This document shows, in pieces, positions 1 through 8,388 of a stretch of 64,000 nucleotides of DNA (its first letter is position 1; each line of letters begins with the position of its first letter). The stretch is from a bacterium. Its GTDB lineage: Bacteria > Actinomycetota > Acidimicrobiia > Acidimicrobiales > Bin134. Below the pieces are notes generated by a model. That model was not told the DNA's origin, did no database searches, and saw only the letters and a list, made by a program, of their open reading frames with translations. The position numbers and the translations under genes are program-made. The stretch spans positions 1 to 64,000 of the forward strand of contig JAPPAP010000031.1 of NCBI GenBank assembly GCA_026705465.1, read 5' to 3'.

Positions 1-686
1 GAGTCGATGTCGCGGGCCCAGTCTCGCAGGCACGTCCTCTCTTCGTCGCTTAACTCGTCGGGTGCCACACCGAGCCCCTGAGCATTGAGCTCCTGAGCCG
101 CAACAGTGATGAGCATGTCGGGCACACAGGCGATCACGCCGAAGCTTGCTTCTAAGGCGGCCGGACTGTCCCCTTCCTCGGCGAGGGCAGCGGGATCGAT
201 ACCGCCGACCCAGTCTCGAAGGCATGATCTCTCTTCTTCGCCAAACTCCATTTCATACTCCAACCCGAAATCTTCCTGAAGTACTCCTAATTCAAATGTC
301 GCGACCACCATCGAGAGAATCAGGCCGCGGGCAGTGTCGGTGTCCAGGCATCCATAAAGTGAGACATCCCACTCCTCCGTGGTTGTGTCTCCCAACACCT
401 CCTGTTCCATCGCCGATTCGAACTGGCTGCTACCGAGCTCGCTGCGGATGCACTCCTGCTCTGAGGCTGAAAAGGTGTTGAACACTTCCTGCCAGGTGGT
501 GCTTCTTTCGATTTCGAGTTCTTCGGTGGCTGGCGATGAGCCACCTTGAGTAACCGGAGATGAGCCTCCCCCTCCGCAGGCGGCGAGCACGGTAAGAGCC
601 GCTAAACAGAAAAAGGCGACTGCTCGGCAGCCTCTCGTTTGATCCCGCTGGGCGTTACTGACGCGGCCACCCATTTTTTGATTCAT
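1..686 (-). CDS. Putative lipoprotein with repeated Cys-containing segments, truncated by left edge
   Basis: The open frame starts at ATG 686 and runs off the left end of the window without a stop, so the C-terminus is missing. A signal peptide ends in a lipobox (LAAC, Cys37), followed by a Gly/Ser linker. The rest is acidic and contains a recurring motif of the form E-x-C-[IL]-R at about residues 76-81, 152-157 and 216-221, the last two as EERxCLRDW. A second Cys follows 32-34 residues later in the first two units (Cys113, Cys187), suggesting tandem domains of about 64-76 residues, each perhaps with a disulfide. I do not recognise the family. Probably anchored on the outer face of the membrane; function unknown. 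A second ATG at 674 is possible. Confidence 0.8.
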   Translation of the reverse strand, partial: MNQKMGGRVSNAQRDQTRGCRAVAFFCLAALTVLAACGGGGSSPVTQGGSSPATEELEIERSTTWQEVFNTFSASEQECIRSELGSSQFESAMEQEVLGDTTTEEWDVSLYGCLDTDTARGLILSMVVATFELGVLQEDFGLEYEMEFGEEERSCLRDWVGGIDPAALAEEGDSPAALEASFGVIACVPDMLITVAAQELNAQGLGVAPDELSDEERTCLRDWARDID

Positions 687-803
687 CGCCACTGATTCCC
701 GTCTTTCGAAGTCTGCCATTTGGCAACTTGCCTGTTCGAAAAGTGTACCGAGAGCGTCAGTCCAACAACTGTTGGTCGTGGGCGTTGACCGTGGATTTCA
801 GCG

Positions 804-2060
804 TTAGAAGCTGTTGGGGTCGGCGATAACCGAGTCGGGGACGGGGTGGCGAAACAGGTCGCTGGCGTTGGCCCAGCAGATGCGGGCCACTTCGTCGGCG
901 GGGATGCCGTTGAGCTGTTGGCGGAGCAGTTCCTGGGTGTTGGGCCAAGTGGAGTCGGCGTGGGGGTAGTCGGACTCCACCATCAGGTTTTCCAGGCCCA
1001 TGTAGTGGCGGTGGTCGAAGGCCGAGGGGTCGTCGATGGCGCAGAACCAGAAGTTTCGCCGCAGGGTGTCGGCGGGGGAGAGCTCCACATCATTCCAAGT
1101 GCCGTACATGGAGTCGTATTTGCGGACATGCTCCAGGCGGTCCAAGAGCCCGGCCACCCAGCCGAGGCCTCCTTCGCTGAGGGCGATCTTGATGTTGGGG
1201 AAGCGCACCGGGATCTTGGAGTACAGCCAGTCGACCGCGGCGAACATGGCGTAGCCGAAGAACAGCACCCCTACGGTGTCGTTGGGGGCGTCGGGGGAGG
1301 TGGCCGGGGAGGTGCCCGACGAGCCGACGTGCAGGCACACCACGGTCTCGGTCTCCTCACAGGCGGCCATAATCGGGTCCCAATGGCCGGAGTGCAGCGA
1401 GGGGAACCCCAAGGAGTGGGGGGCCTCGGAGAAGCTGATGGCCCGGTAGCCCCGCTCGGCGTTGCGGTACACCTCGGCCGCGCCCACCTCGGGGTCGAGG
1501 AAGTAGGTGAGCTGGCAGGGGATCATGCGGTCGGGATAGGCCCCCGACCACTCCTCGATGTTCCAGTCGTTCCAGGCCCGCACCGCGGCCAAGGCCAGGT
1601 CAGGGTCGTCGGTGAGCTGCTGGAACCGCTGGCCGCAGAAGCCGGGCAGAAACGACGGGAAGCACAGCGAGGCGTACACCCCGTTGAGGTCCATGTCGGC
1701 GATGCGGGCGTCGATGTCCCACGAGCCCCGACGCATGTCCTCAAAGCGGGTGGGCTCGAAGCTGTACTCGCTGACCGGGCGGCCCACCACCGCGTTGAAC
1801 CCGACGTTGGGCAGCGAGTGGCCGGCGTACAGCCAGGTCTCTGACCCGTCCTCGAGGGTGGCCACCCGGGGGGCGTCGTCGGCATACTTGGCCGGGAATC
1901 GGTCGGCAAAGGCGCCGGGGGGCTCCACAATGTGGTCGTCCACCGAGATCATCGGCGTCCACCGGTCGGCCCGCTCGGGCTCGGGCAAGAACGTGACCTG
2001 GCCTTTGACGTGTTGGGTGAAGGAAGTGTCGGCAGTGAGATCGTCGAGCGAAATAGCCAT
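804..2060 (-). CDS. Amidohydrolase family 2 (TIM-barrel metal-dependent hydrolase)
   Basis: A 418-residue protein of the amidohydrolase-2 type. An N-terminal SVDDHIVEPP segment (about residues 39-48) is the usual variant metal-binding strand of this family in actinomycetes, and near the C-terminus ESDYPHADS supplies the conserved Asp/His. Family members act as decarboxylases or hydrolases on ring acids; the substrate here is unknown. The start at ATG 2060 gives the usual family N-terminus; a longer in-frame start at 2228 would overlap the neighbouring gene and adds a non-family extension. It is downstream of, and codirectional with, the unknown gene at 2122-2580. Confidence 0.85.
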   Translation of the reverse strand: MAISLDDLTADTSFTQHVKGQVTFLPEPERADRWTPMISVDDHIVEPPGAFADRFPAKYADDAPRVATLEDGSETWLYAGHSLPNVGFNAVVGRPVSEYSFEPTRFEDMRRGSWDIDARIADMDLNGVYASLCFPSFLPGFCGQRFQQLTDDPDLALAAVRAWNDWNIEEWSGAYPDRMIPCQLTYFLDPEVGAAEVYRNAERGYRAISFSEAPHSLGFPSLHSGHWDPIMAACEETETVVCLHVGSSGTSPATSPDAPNDTVGVLFFGYAMFAAVDWLYSKIPVRFPNIKIALSEGGLGWVAGLLDRLEHVRKYDSMYGTWNDVELSPADTLRRNFWFCAIDDPSAFDHRHYMGLENLMVESDYPHADSTWPNTQELLRQQLNGIPADEVARICWANASDLFRHPVPDSVIADPNSF

Positions 2061-2121
2061 GCCTAAGCTTGCCCCGAATGAGTGGTGTATCGCACAAATA
2101 GTCCCGTGTGTTTTGGCCCCA

Positions 2122-2580
2122 CTACCCCAGTTGGGCCACCGAGAGATGCACTTGGAGGTCGGTAAAGCTGGGTGGGCCAAGGCCGTCGCTGCAATGCAGG
2201 GCCAAGTATCGCTCGCTGGGCTCGACAATCATGCCGGCGTTGCCCAGCCATGCGGTCTCCAGCCCGCCCAGGTCCCAGGCATTCCACACCTCCAAGCGCC
2301 GGACCTGGGCCCCGAGCACGGTCAATTCGACCACGTCGGGACTGGTGTCGGACCACAGAGTGATGATCTCGGAGGTGGCCTCATTCACCTCGAGGAGGCC
2401 GTTCACTGTGGCCAGCTTGAGGGCTTGGCGGCGATCAGGTCGGGCAGCGATCCGCTCCACCCGCACTCTGGTGCCCTCGGCTACAGCCAACCGCAGCAAC
2501 GGTCGGACTTCTTGCCCGCGGTGCACCACGGTCTCGGCCCCGTCGGCAAATTGGTCGCTGAGCGTGGATGAGGCGCTCAT
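2122..2580 (-). CDS. Conserved-looking hypothetical protein
   Basis: About 152 residues from ATG 2580, with no signal peptide or membrane segment. The sequence looks like a compact beta-rich domain (alternating RVRVERIAARPD, VVELTVLGAQVRRLEVWNAW). I recognise no motif. It lies between the membrane protein at 2618-3280 and the amidohydrolase, all on the minus strand with gaps of 37 and 61 bases, so cotranscription is likely. The frame also extends upstream to 2640, but that extension is Pro/His-rich and looks non-coding. Confidence 0.6.
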   Translation of the reverse strand: MSASSTLSDQFADGAETVVHRGQEVRPLLRLAVAEGTRVRVERIAARPDRRQALKLATVNGLLEVNEATSEIITLWSDTSPDVVELTVLGAQVRRLEVWNAWDLGGLETAWLGNAGMIVEPSERYLALHCSDGLGPPSFTDLQVHLSVAQLG

Positions 2581-2617
2581 GGCCCAGTGAGAGGGTTGCC
2601 CAGTGTGGGGGTGGCGC

Positions 2618-3280
2618 TCATGGCCCGGCGAAGGGATCAAGCCCCTTGTCTTCCCAGGTGGGGGTGGGCCTGCGCTTGGTGGCCCAGCAGTAGCGCAGCA
2701 TGGGCTCGGGCAGACTCAACTCTTCAATGGTGCTGGTCCGGGGATTGAAGCGCTGGGGGGCCTGGCCCACGGCCATCAGAGTCCGGTTCTCCTCCCCGAA
2801 CACCACCGAGGATCGGCGCTCAGACAGGTTTTTCCAGTAACGGCGGCGCACCGCGGTGATCGATGGCGGGGTTCCCCGAGGGGTGAGCTTGAAGATGGAT
2901 TCACCGGCTTGCCACGGCCCAGTGGAGATTGGCTCCTCTTGCGGAGGCTCTTGGGAGATCCCTTGGGAAACCCCTTGGATGTGTTCTTGTGGAGGCCCGG
3001 GATTGAGGGCAGCAGGCTGGGCTTGGCGTTCCAAGGGCTCGGCGGGGCCAGCCCCGGCATCGAAGTCAGTGGTCTGGGGGGCGGCGTAATCAGCTGCAGG
3101 GCTTGAGATGGGATCTTCTGAAGGGAGGGAGGCTTCAGTCATCAGCCACGCTGGCGTGCCCGTGGTGCGGGGTCGAAAGGAGCGACGAATGGGTTTTCCC
3201 ATCCAGTCCAAGATGATGGCCAAGGTGGCCAGCGCCAGCATGACCAGCAGAAAGACGAAAAATACGGCGATCGACGACAT
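2618..3280 (-). CDS. Single-pass membrane protein, unknown function
   Basis: 220 residues. One N-terminal transmembrane helix (about residues 4-27) is followed by a basic stop-transfer stretch (GKPIRRSFRPR). A linker rich in Pro, Gln and Glu covers about residues 60-115, and a C-terminal basic region of about 90 residues contains AVRRRYWKNLSERR. A cytoplasmic C-terminal domain tethered to the membrane is the likely topology. The start lies 23 bases after the stop of the crotonase gene, so the two are probably one transcript. No known family recognised. Confidence 0.65.
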   Translation of the reverse strand: MSSIAVFFVFLLVMLALATLAIILDWMGKPIRRSFRPRTTGTPAWLMTEASLPSEDPISSPAADYAAPQTTDFDAGAGPAEPLERQAQPAALNPGPPQEHIQGVSQGISQEPPQEEPISTGPWQAGESIFKLTPRGTPPSITAVRRRYWKNLSERRSSVVFGEENRTLMAVGQAPQRFNPRTSTIEELSLPEPMLRYCWATKRRPTPTWEDKGLDPFAGP

Positions 3281-3303
3281 AGCTGTAGAGGCTGATTCTA
3301 TGG

Positions 3304-4101
3304 TCAGCGGCCCCGGAATTGGGGTTCGCGGTGCTCCTGGAAAGCGGCCCGGCCTTCGGCAAAATCCTCGCTAGCCCAGCAGTCGGCGATGGCGTCCAAA
3401 GCCGCCTGTCGGTCGCCCCGGCCAGCCGCCGCGGCGATCGACAGCTTGACGGCCCGTAGAGTAAGCGGAGCATTGGCCACGAGGCGGCTGCACAGCCGTT
3501 CCACATCGTGGTCGAGTTGGTCGGCGGGCACAACCGAGTGGGCCAACCCCATTCTGTGGGCCTCCTCGGCGCTGAACCGATCCCCGGTCATCAAGATGAG
3601 CGCGGCGTTGGCATCTCCCACTCGTCCCACCAGCTGCTCCACGCCTTCGATGGGATAGCCCACTCCCAGGCGGGCGGCGGGAATGCCGAACTGCGACCGG
3701 TCGGTGGCCACCAGCAGATCGGCGTGCAACGCCACCAACAGCCCGCCTCCGAGGCAATAGCCGTCTACCGCGGCGATCAGCGGCTTGGTGAGGCGGCCCA
3801 GAGCGGCTGGCCCCCGGCTGGTTCGATTGTCGGCTGATGACGGTTCTCGACTCGGACCCCGAGAGGAGTCCAAGTTGGCGATGTCGGCCCCGGAGGCAAA
3901 CGCCCGACCCCCGGCCCCGGAGATGACCACGACCCGGATGGCCGGGTCTTCCTCGTAGACATCGACAACGGCGGCCAGCGCCGCGAACATGTCAGCGGTG
4001 ATTGCGTTGTGCCGCTCGGGGTTGTCGAACACGATGCGTCCGATCGCGCCCTCGGTCTCGGCGATCAGCTTGTTGGTGCCGGTGTCCACGCTCTGGGTCA
4101 T
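3304..4101 (-). CDS. Enoyl-CoA hydratase/isomerase (crotonase) family protein, atypical active site
   Basis: 265 residues with the crotonase fold: an oxyanion-hole ASGADIANLD segment (about residues 69-78) and a GYCLGGG segment (about 115). Against classical enoyl-CoA hydratase, the two catalytic glutamates appear replaced: the usual FGxPE is FGIPA, and the second Glu position (AMEM in rat) is occupied by ALIL. This argues against a plain hydratase and for another crotonase chemistry (isomerase, hydrolase, decarboxylase). It is divergent from the CaiB-type CoA-transferase gene 17 bases away, so the two may share a bidirectional promoter and act on related CoA esters. Confidence 0.85.
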   Translation of the reverse strand: MTQSVDTGTNKLIAETEGAIGRIVFDNPERHNAITADMFAALAAVVDVYEEDPAIRVVVISGAGGRAFASGADIANLDSSRGPSREPSSADNRTSRGPAALGRLTKPLIAAVDGYCLGGGLLVALHADLLVATDRSQFGIPAARLGVGYPIEGVEQLVGRVGDANAALILMTGDRFSAEEAHRMGLAHSVVPADQLDHDVERLCSRLVANAPLTLRAVKLSIAAAAGRGDRQAALDAIADCWASEDFAEGRAAFQEHREPQFRGR

Positions 4102-4118
4102 CGGTAAGTAGTAGCACG

Positions 4119-5291
4119 ATGTCGATGTACGACCGCCAAGAGTGGGGAAACGGGCCGTTGGCCGGCCTGCGGGTGATCGACTTGACCCGGGCCCGGGCCG
4201 GTCCCACCTGCACCCGGCAGCTGGCCGATATGGGTGCCGAGGTGATCTGCGTGGTCGATCCCCAACGCCGGTATCTCGACGGGTCCGACAGTCTCAACCT
4301 CCAGCGCAACAAGCGGTCGATGGTGCTGGATTTGACCGACGACCGGGCCCGAAAGGCCTTTTACCGACTGGCCGACCAAGCCGACGTGGTGGTGGAGAAC
4401 TATCGGCCTGCGGTGAAAATCCGGCTGGGCATCGGCTACGACGTGCTGGCCGCCCGCAACCCCCGGCTGGTGTACGCCAGCATCTCCGGCTTCGGGCAGG
4501 AGGGGCCGTACGCCAACCGACCGGGGGTGGACCAGATCGCCCAGGGGTTGAGCGGTCTGATGAGCGTGACCGGGCCGCCGGGAAGCGGGCCGTGGCGAGT
4601 GGGGATCGCCGTCTCCGATACCGCGGCGGGCACATTCCTCACCCAAGGGGTGCTGGCCGCGCTGTTCGCCCGGGAGCGCACGGGGCGGGGGCAGTGGGTA
4701 CACACGTCGCTGTTGGAAGCGGCTATCAACTTCATGGACTTCCAAGCGGTGCGCTGGTTGACCGATGGCGAAGTGCCCCCTCAGGAGGGCAACAACCATC
4801 CCACCGTGGTGCCGATGGGCATGTTCCCCACCGCCGACGGGCATGTCAACGTCGCCCCCATGGGTCGCTGGGAGGCATTCGCCGATGCCCTGGGCGCTCC
4901 CGAGCTGGCCACCGATCCCCGGTTCGTAGACCGCGACGTCCGAACGGCCTACCGAAGCGAATTGGACGAGATCATCCAGAGCCGCATGGCCACCGCCACC
5001 ACCGCCGAGTGGGTAGAGCGGCTCAACGCCGCCGGGTGCCCGTGCGGGCCGGTGCTGGCGGTGGACGAGACGTTTGCCGACGCCCAGGTGGAGCACCTGA
5101 ACGTGTTCTCTATGGTTCCCGATCCCGACGGCGGCGAGATCGCGGTGCTGCGGCTTCCCCTCACATTCTCCGAAACCCCGGCCGCGGTGGGTGCCGGCCC
5201 TGTTCGCCCCAACCGCGACACCCGCGAGATTCTGGCGGAGTTGGGCTACGACGAAGCAGAGATTGAAACGCTGGTGGTCGATTCCGACTGA
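4119..5291 (+). CDS. CaiB/BaiF family class III CoA-transferase
   Basis: 390 residues from ATG 4119. It matches the family from the N-terminal LAGLRVIDLTRARAGP to the GFGQEGPYANRPGVDQI block that carries the catalytic Asp (about residue 145). Class III enzymes move CoA between carboxylic acids through aspartyl-CoA thioester intermediates. The frame stays open upstream to 4002, but that part overlaps the divergent crotonase gene and does not fit the family. Its C-terminus converges on the nucleoside hydrolase gene with a 3-base gap. Confidence 0.9.
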   Translation: MSMYDRQEWGNGPLAGLRVIDLTRARAGPTCTRQLADMGAEVICVVDPQRRYLDGSDSLNLQRNKRSMVLDLTDDRARKAFYRLADQADVVVENYRPAVKIRLGIGYDVLAARNPRLVYASISGFGQEGPYANRPGVDQIAQGLSGLMSVTGPPGSGPWRVGIAVSDTAAGTFLTQGVLAALFARERTGRGQWVHTSLLEAAINFMDFQAVRWLTDGEVPPQEGNNHPTVVPMGMFPTADGHVNVAPMGRWEAFADALGAPELATDPRFVDRDVRTAYRSELDEIIQSRMATATTAEWVERLNAAGCPCGPVLAVDETFADAQVEHLNVFSMVPDPDGGEIAVLRLPLTFSETPAAVGAGPVRPNRDTREILAELGYDEAEIETLVVDSD

Positions 5292-5294
5292 CAG

Positions 5295-6251
5295 CTAGGG
5301 CAGCCGAGCGAGCAGGGACAAGAGCAGCTCATAGAAGCCGTCGGAGTCCACCTCGGTGATGAATTGGCAGTTGGCCGGACGGTCGGTCACGTTCCACCAG
5401 TCCACCACGGTCATGCCTGCGGTTAGGGGCGAGTCGGTCTCCACCTCCACGTTGCAGTGGCGGCCCCGGTAGAGGTCGGGGCGCAGCAGGTAGGCGATCA
5501 CGTTGGGGTCGTGCAGGGGTCCGCCGGCGGTGCCGTACTTGTCCACGTCGAATCGCTCGTAGAAGTCCAGCATCCCGGCGGCGGCCATCCCGGTGCGGCT
5601 GCCCAGAGCCCGCACCTGGGTCACCCAGGCGTCGGTCATCAGCGCCTTGTGGGTCACGTCGAGGGGCAACATTGTCACCGGCGCTCCGCAGTGCAGCACG
5701 ATCTGGGCCGCGTCGGGGTCGACGAACACGTTGAACTCGGCGGTGGGCGTGGTGTTGCCCCCTTCAAAGAATCCGCCGCCCATGCACACGATCTCGCGGA
5801 TGCGGCCCGCGGTCTCAGGGGCGGTCTCCAACACGGTGGCCACATTGGTCATCGGGCCCACCGGGCAGATGGTGATCTCTCGCTCGCCCGCGGCCAAAAG
5901 GGTCTCAATCATCCAGTCCACCGCGTGCTGGAGTTGCAGTTCGGTGGCCGGGTCGGGCAGATCGGCACCGTCGATACCGGTTTTGCCGTGGACGTGCTCG
6001 GCGGTCACCAGCTCACGCCGCAGCGGGCGATCGCAGCCGGCGAACACAGGGACATCGGGGCGTCCAGCCAGCTCGCAGATGATGCGGGCGTTGCGGGCGG
6101 TGAGCTCCAGGGGCACGTTTCCGGCCACCGCGGTCACCCCCAGCACCTTGAGTTCGGGGGCGGCCAACGCGGCCAGCATGGCGATCGCGTCGTCTTGGCC
6201 GGGGTCGGTGTCGATGATGATGGGCCGGGGCTCGGCGGGCTGGTCGGTCAT
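5295..6251 (-). CDS. Inosine-uridine preferring nucleoside hydrolase family
   Basis: 318 residues. The N-terminal DTDPGQDDAIAML (about residues 14-26) is the Ca2+-binding DxDxxxDD signature of N-ribosyl hydrolases, and the later block with TAEFNVFVDPDAA supplies the family's Asn and Glu/Asp contacts with the ribose. These enzymes split nucleosides to base and ribose. The start overlaps the stop of gatD by 4 bases, so it is the last gene of a minus-strand unit. Substrate preference cannot be read from the sequence. Confidence 0.92.
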   Translation of the reverse strand: MTDQPAEPRPIIIDTDPGQDDAIAMLAALAAPELKVLGVTAVAGNVPLELTARNARIICELAGRPDVPVFAGCDRPLRRELVTAEHVHGKTGIDGADLPDPATELQLQHAVDWMIETLLAAGEREITICPVGPMTNVATVLETAPETAGRIREIVCMGGGFFEGGNTTPTAEFNVFVDPDAAQIVLHCGAPVTMLPLDVTHKALMTDAWVTQVRALGSRTGMAAAGMLDFYERFDVDKYGTAGGPLHDPNVIAYLLRPDLYRGRHCNVEVETDSPLTAGMTVVDWWNVTDRPANCQFITEVDSDGFYELLLSLLARLP

Positions 6252-6994
6252 CGTCTCTTTCCTGCTCTGGTTGCGGCTACGGCGTGGGCCGATTGTTCAA
6301 GGTGGTTGTCCAGCGGCGCCAATTCCACCGGGTGGCCGGCGTAGTCCAAGGCCCAGCCCAGCAGGATGTCGGCTAGCCAGGGGTTCTTGGGCATAAGCGG
6401 CCCGTGCAGATAGGTACCCATCCGGCGGCCGGCCACCGCTCCCTCACAACCGTCCGACCCGTTGTTGCCGTGGCCCCGGCGAAGCCGGCCGAGCGGCGTG
6501 CAGCCTCCGCCCAGGTGGGTTCGACCGGCATGGTTCTCGTAGCCGACCACTGTGCGGGTCTGGCCGTCCAAGGTCACGTCCAGCACCACGTCGCCGATCA
6601 GTCGGCTGTCGCCCGCAGTGGTCTCCAAGTCCAGTAGTCCGATGCCGGGCATTGTCCGACCGTCGGCCGCGGCGTAGCCGTGGCCCAAGAGCTGGTAGCC
6701 CCCGCACACCCCCAGCACCACGGCGCCGTCGTCAGCCGCGAGGCGCAGCGGATCGGCCTTGCCGGCCAAGTCCTCGGCCACCAGCAGCTGGTCGCGGTCT
6801 TGGCCACCGCCCAGGTAGTAGAGGTGGCAGTCAGCGGGAATGGGATCGCCGAGCCCCACCTCGGCCACATCGAGCTCCAGCCCCCGCCACTCCAGGCGGC
6901 GTCGGAACACGGCGATGTTGCCCCGATCGGCGTAGATGTTGAGGTGGTCGGGGTACAGATGACACAACCTGACGGCGGGGCTCCCGGTGCTCAT
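6248..6994 (-). CDS. gatD: Lipid II isoglutaminyl synthase, glutaminase subunit
   Basis: 248 residues of the cobyric-acid-synthase-like class I glutamine amidotransferase group. GVCGGYQLLG (about residues 94-103) carries the nucleophilic Cys, and TYLHGPLMPKNP near the C-terminus supplies the catalytic His. Adjacent murT overlaps it by 4 bases. In the known MurT/GatD complex GatD releases ammonia from glutamine and MurT uses it to amidate the D-Glu of the lipid II stem peptide. The pairing makes this assignment much firmer than the sequence alone, since CobQ/CobB homologs look similar. Confidence 0.93.
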   Translation of the reverse strand: MSTGSPAVRLCHLYPDHLNIYADRGNIAVFRRRLEWRGLELDVAEVGLGDPIPADCHLYYLGGGQDRDQLLVAEDLAGKADPLRLAADDGAVVLGVCGGYQLLGHGYAAADGRTMPGIGLLDLETTAGDSRLIGDVVLDVTLDGQTRTVVGYENHAGRTHLGGGCTPLGRLRRGHGNNGSDGCEGAVAGRRMGTYLHGPLMPKNPWLADILLGWALDYAGHPVELAPLDNHLEQSAHAVAATRAGKRR

Positions 6995-8376
6995 TCGTCC
7001 TCCCAGAAGGCAGGCACGAGCCCTCGCTCAGCCAGCACGGATTGGAGCTCCAGTAGGGCGGTGTAGGTGGGCAGCGCATACAGATCTCCGGCCGCGCCGC
7101 AGGTGCGCAGCGCGGCGTCGAGTGCAGCGGGCACCGACGGCGCCACCGACAGTCGGTCGGGGTCGAGCCCGGCGTAGCGGAACCGCAGGGCCATGTCATA
7201 AGCCCGGTCGCCGCCTACGGTGAGAGATTCCAGCCGGTCGCTTTCCAGCAGCAGCTCGTAGTCCACGTCCCAGATCCACGACACGTCCTGCCCGTCGGCA
7301 GTGCGGTCGTTGAGCAGCACCAGCACATGCAGGGGATGGTCTTCCAACAACATGGTGCGGATGTTCTCGTTGGCCCCAGCCGGATTCTTGGCCAAAAGCG
7401 TGGTCACCCGGGTGTTGTCGATGTGGGTGCGCTCGGCTCGTCCGAACGCCGCTTCTCGCCTGGCCAGCGCGGGGCCGATGGTCTCGGGGTCGATGTCCAA
7501 GGCCAGCGCGGTAGCAGTGGCGGCGATGGCGTTGTAGGAGTTGTGCATGCCGGGCAGGCGCAGCGACACCTCGATCGGGCCCTTCGGGGTGGCCATGGCC
7601 AGACGCTGCCCGTCCATGCCGTGCAGTTCCACGCGGATGGCTTGAACGTTCGGCTGGGCGCGCTCAATGCCGCACCGTTCACATGACCACCGCCCCAGAT
7701 GGGAGATGGTCACCATGTCGTAATTCAGCGGATTGCCACAGCGTCGGCATTCGGTTGTGTCGGCGGCGTGGGGAAGCCGGTCGCGCCCCACCCTGTGATC
7801 TTCGATGCCGTAGGAGACGGTGTTGGGATGCCCCGCGGCGATCTCGGCGACAGCGGGGTCGTCGGCGTTGAAGATCACGGTGGTAGAGGGGTCGAGTCCC
7901 GCTACTGCCCGCCGCCAGCGTTCCACCAGGTGCTCGAGTTCGCCGTAGCGGTCGAGTTGGTCCCGGAACAGGTTCATAAGGGCAACCACGCGGGGCCGGG
8001 TCTGCTCGATCAACCCGGGCAGTGCGGCCTCGTCCACCTCGAACAGGGCAATCTCAGCACCGTCGTCGTTTAACAATGCGGTCGCCACGCCGCGCTCCAA
8101 ATTGGAGCCGGCAGTATTCGCCACCACGCTGGTTCCCGAGGCGTTCAGAGTGGCCCGAACCAGACGAGCAGTGGTGGTCTTGCCGTTGGTACCCGATACC
8201 AGGATCACGCCGCCGGGAACGGCTCGGGCCATCTCCGCGGTGGCCTCGGGCCGCAGCCGGCTGAGCACCAGCCCCGGCAGCGTGGTGCCCCCGCCTCGCC
8301 CCAGCTTCTGGGACAACCGCCCCGCTCCCCGGGCCGCACCGGCGGCCAATCCCGGAGGCAGCGACGGCATCCTCAT
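6991..8376 (-). CDS. murT: Lipid II isoglutaminyl synthase, Mur-ligase subunit
   Basis: 461 residues. SGTNGKTTTARL (about residues 61-72) is the Mur-ligase P-loop. A four-Cys zinc ribbon (CRRCG and CERCG, about 15 residues apart near residue 215-235) is typical of MurT and absent from ordinary Mur ligases, and the C-terminal DUF1727-like domain is present. It activates the alpha-carboxyl of D-Glu in lipid II for amidation with ammonia from GatD. It sits 12 bases after an epoxide hydrolase gene, an unusual operon partner for a cell-wall enzyme. Confidence 0.94.
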   Translation of the reverse strand: MRMPSLPPGLAAGAARGAGRLSQKLGRGGGTTLPGLVLSRLRPEATAEMARAVPGGVILVSGTNGKTTTARLVRATLNASGTSVVANTAGSNLERGVATALLNDDGAEIALFEVDEAALPGLIEQTRPRVVALMNLFRDQLDRYGELEHLVERWRRAVAGLDPSTTVIFNADDPAVAEIAAGHPNTVSYGIEDHRVGRDRLPHAADTTECRRCGNPLNYDMVTISHLGRWSCERCGIERAQPNVQAIRVELHGMDGQRLAMATPKGPIEVSLRLPGMHNSYNAIAATATALALDIDPETIGPALARREAAFGRAERTHIDNTRVTTLLAKNPAGANENIRTMLLEDHPLHVLVLLNDRTADGQDVSWIWDVDYELLLESDRLESLTVGGDRAYDMALRFRYAGLDPDRLSVAPSVPAALDAALRTCGAAGDLYALPTYTALLELQSVLAERGLVPAFWEDE

Positions 8377-8388
8377 GGTGCGTTTCTA

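Noticed and set aside
762..775. CCAACA-AC-TGTTGG palindrome upstream of the left-edge lipoprotein as operator or terminator
   Set aside because: It may overlap the -35 of a TACACT promoter (747-742, minus strand), but the arms are short and there is no second site; too weak to list.
846..1844. Long plus-strand ORF opposite the amidohydrolase, and similar ones at 4098-5096 (-), 9535-10299 (+), 35695-36867 (-) and 38036-39070 (-)
   Set aside because: All lie opposite well-supported genes, are rich in Gly/His/Arg or Gln, and show no family motifs; they are shadows caused by high third-position GC.
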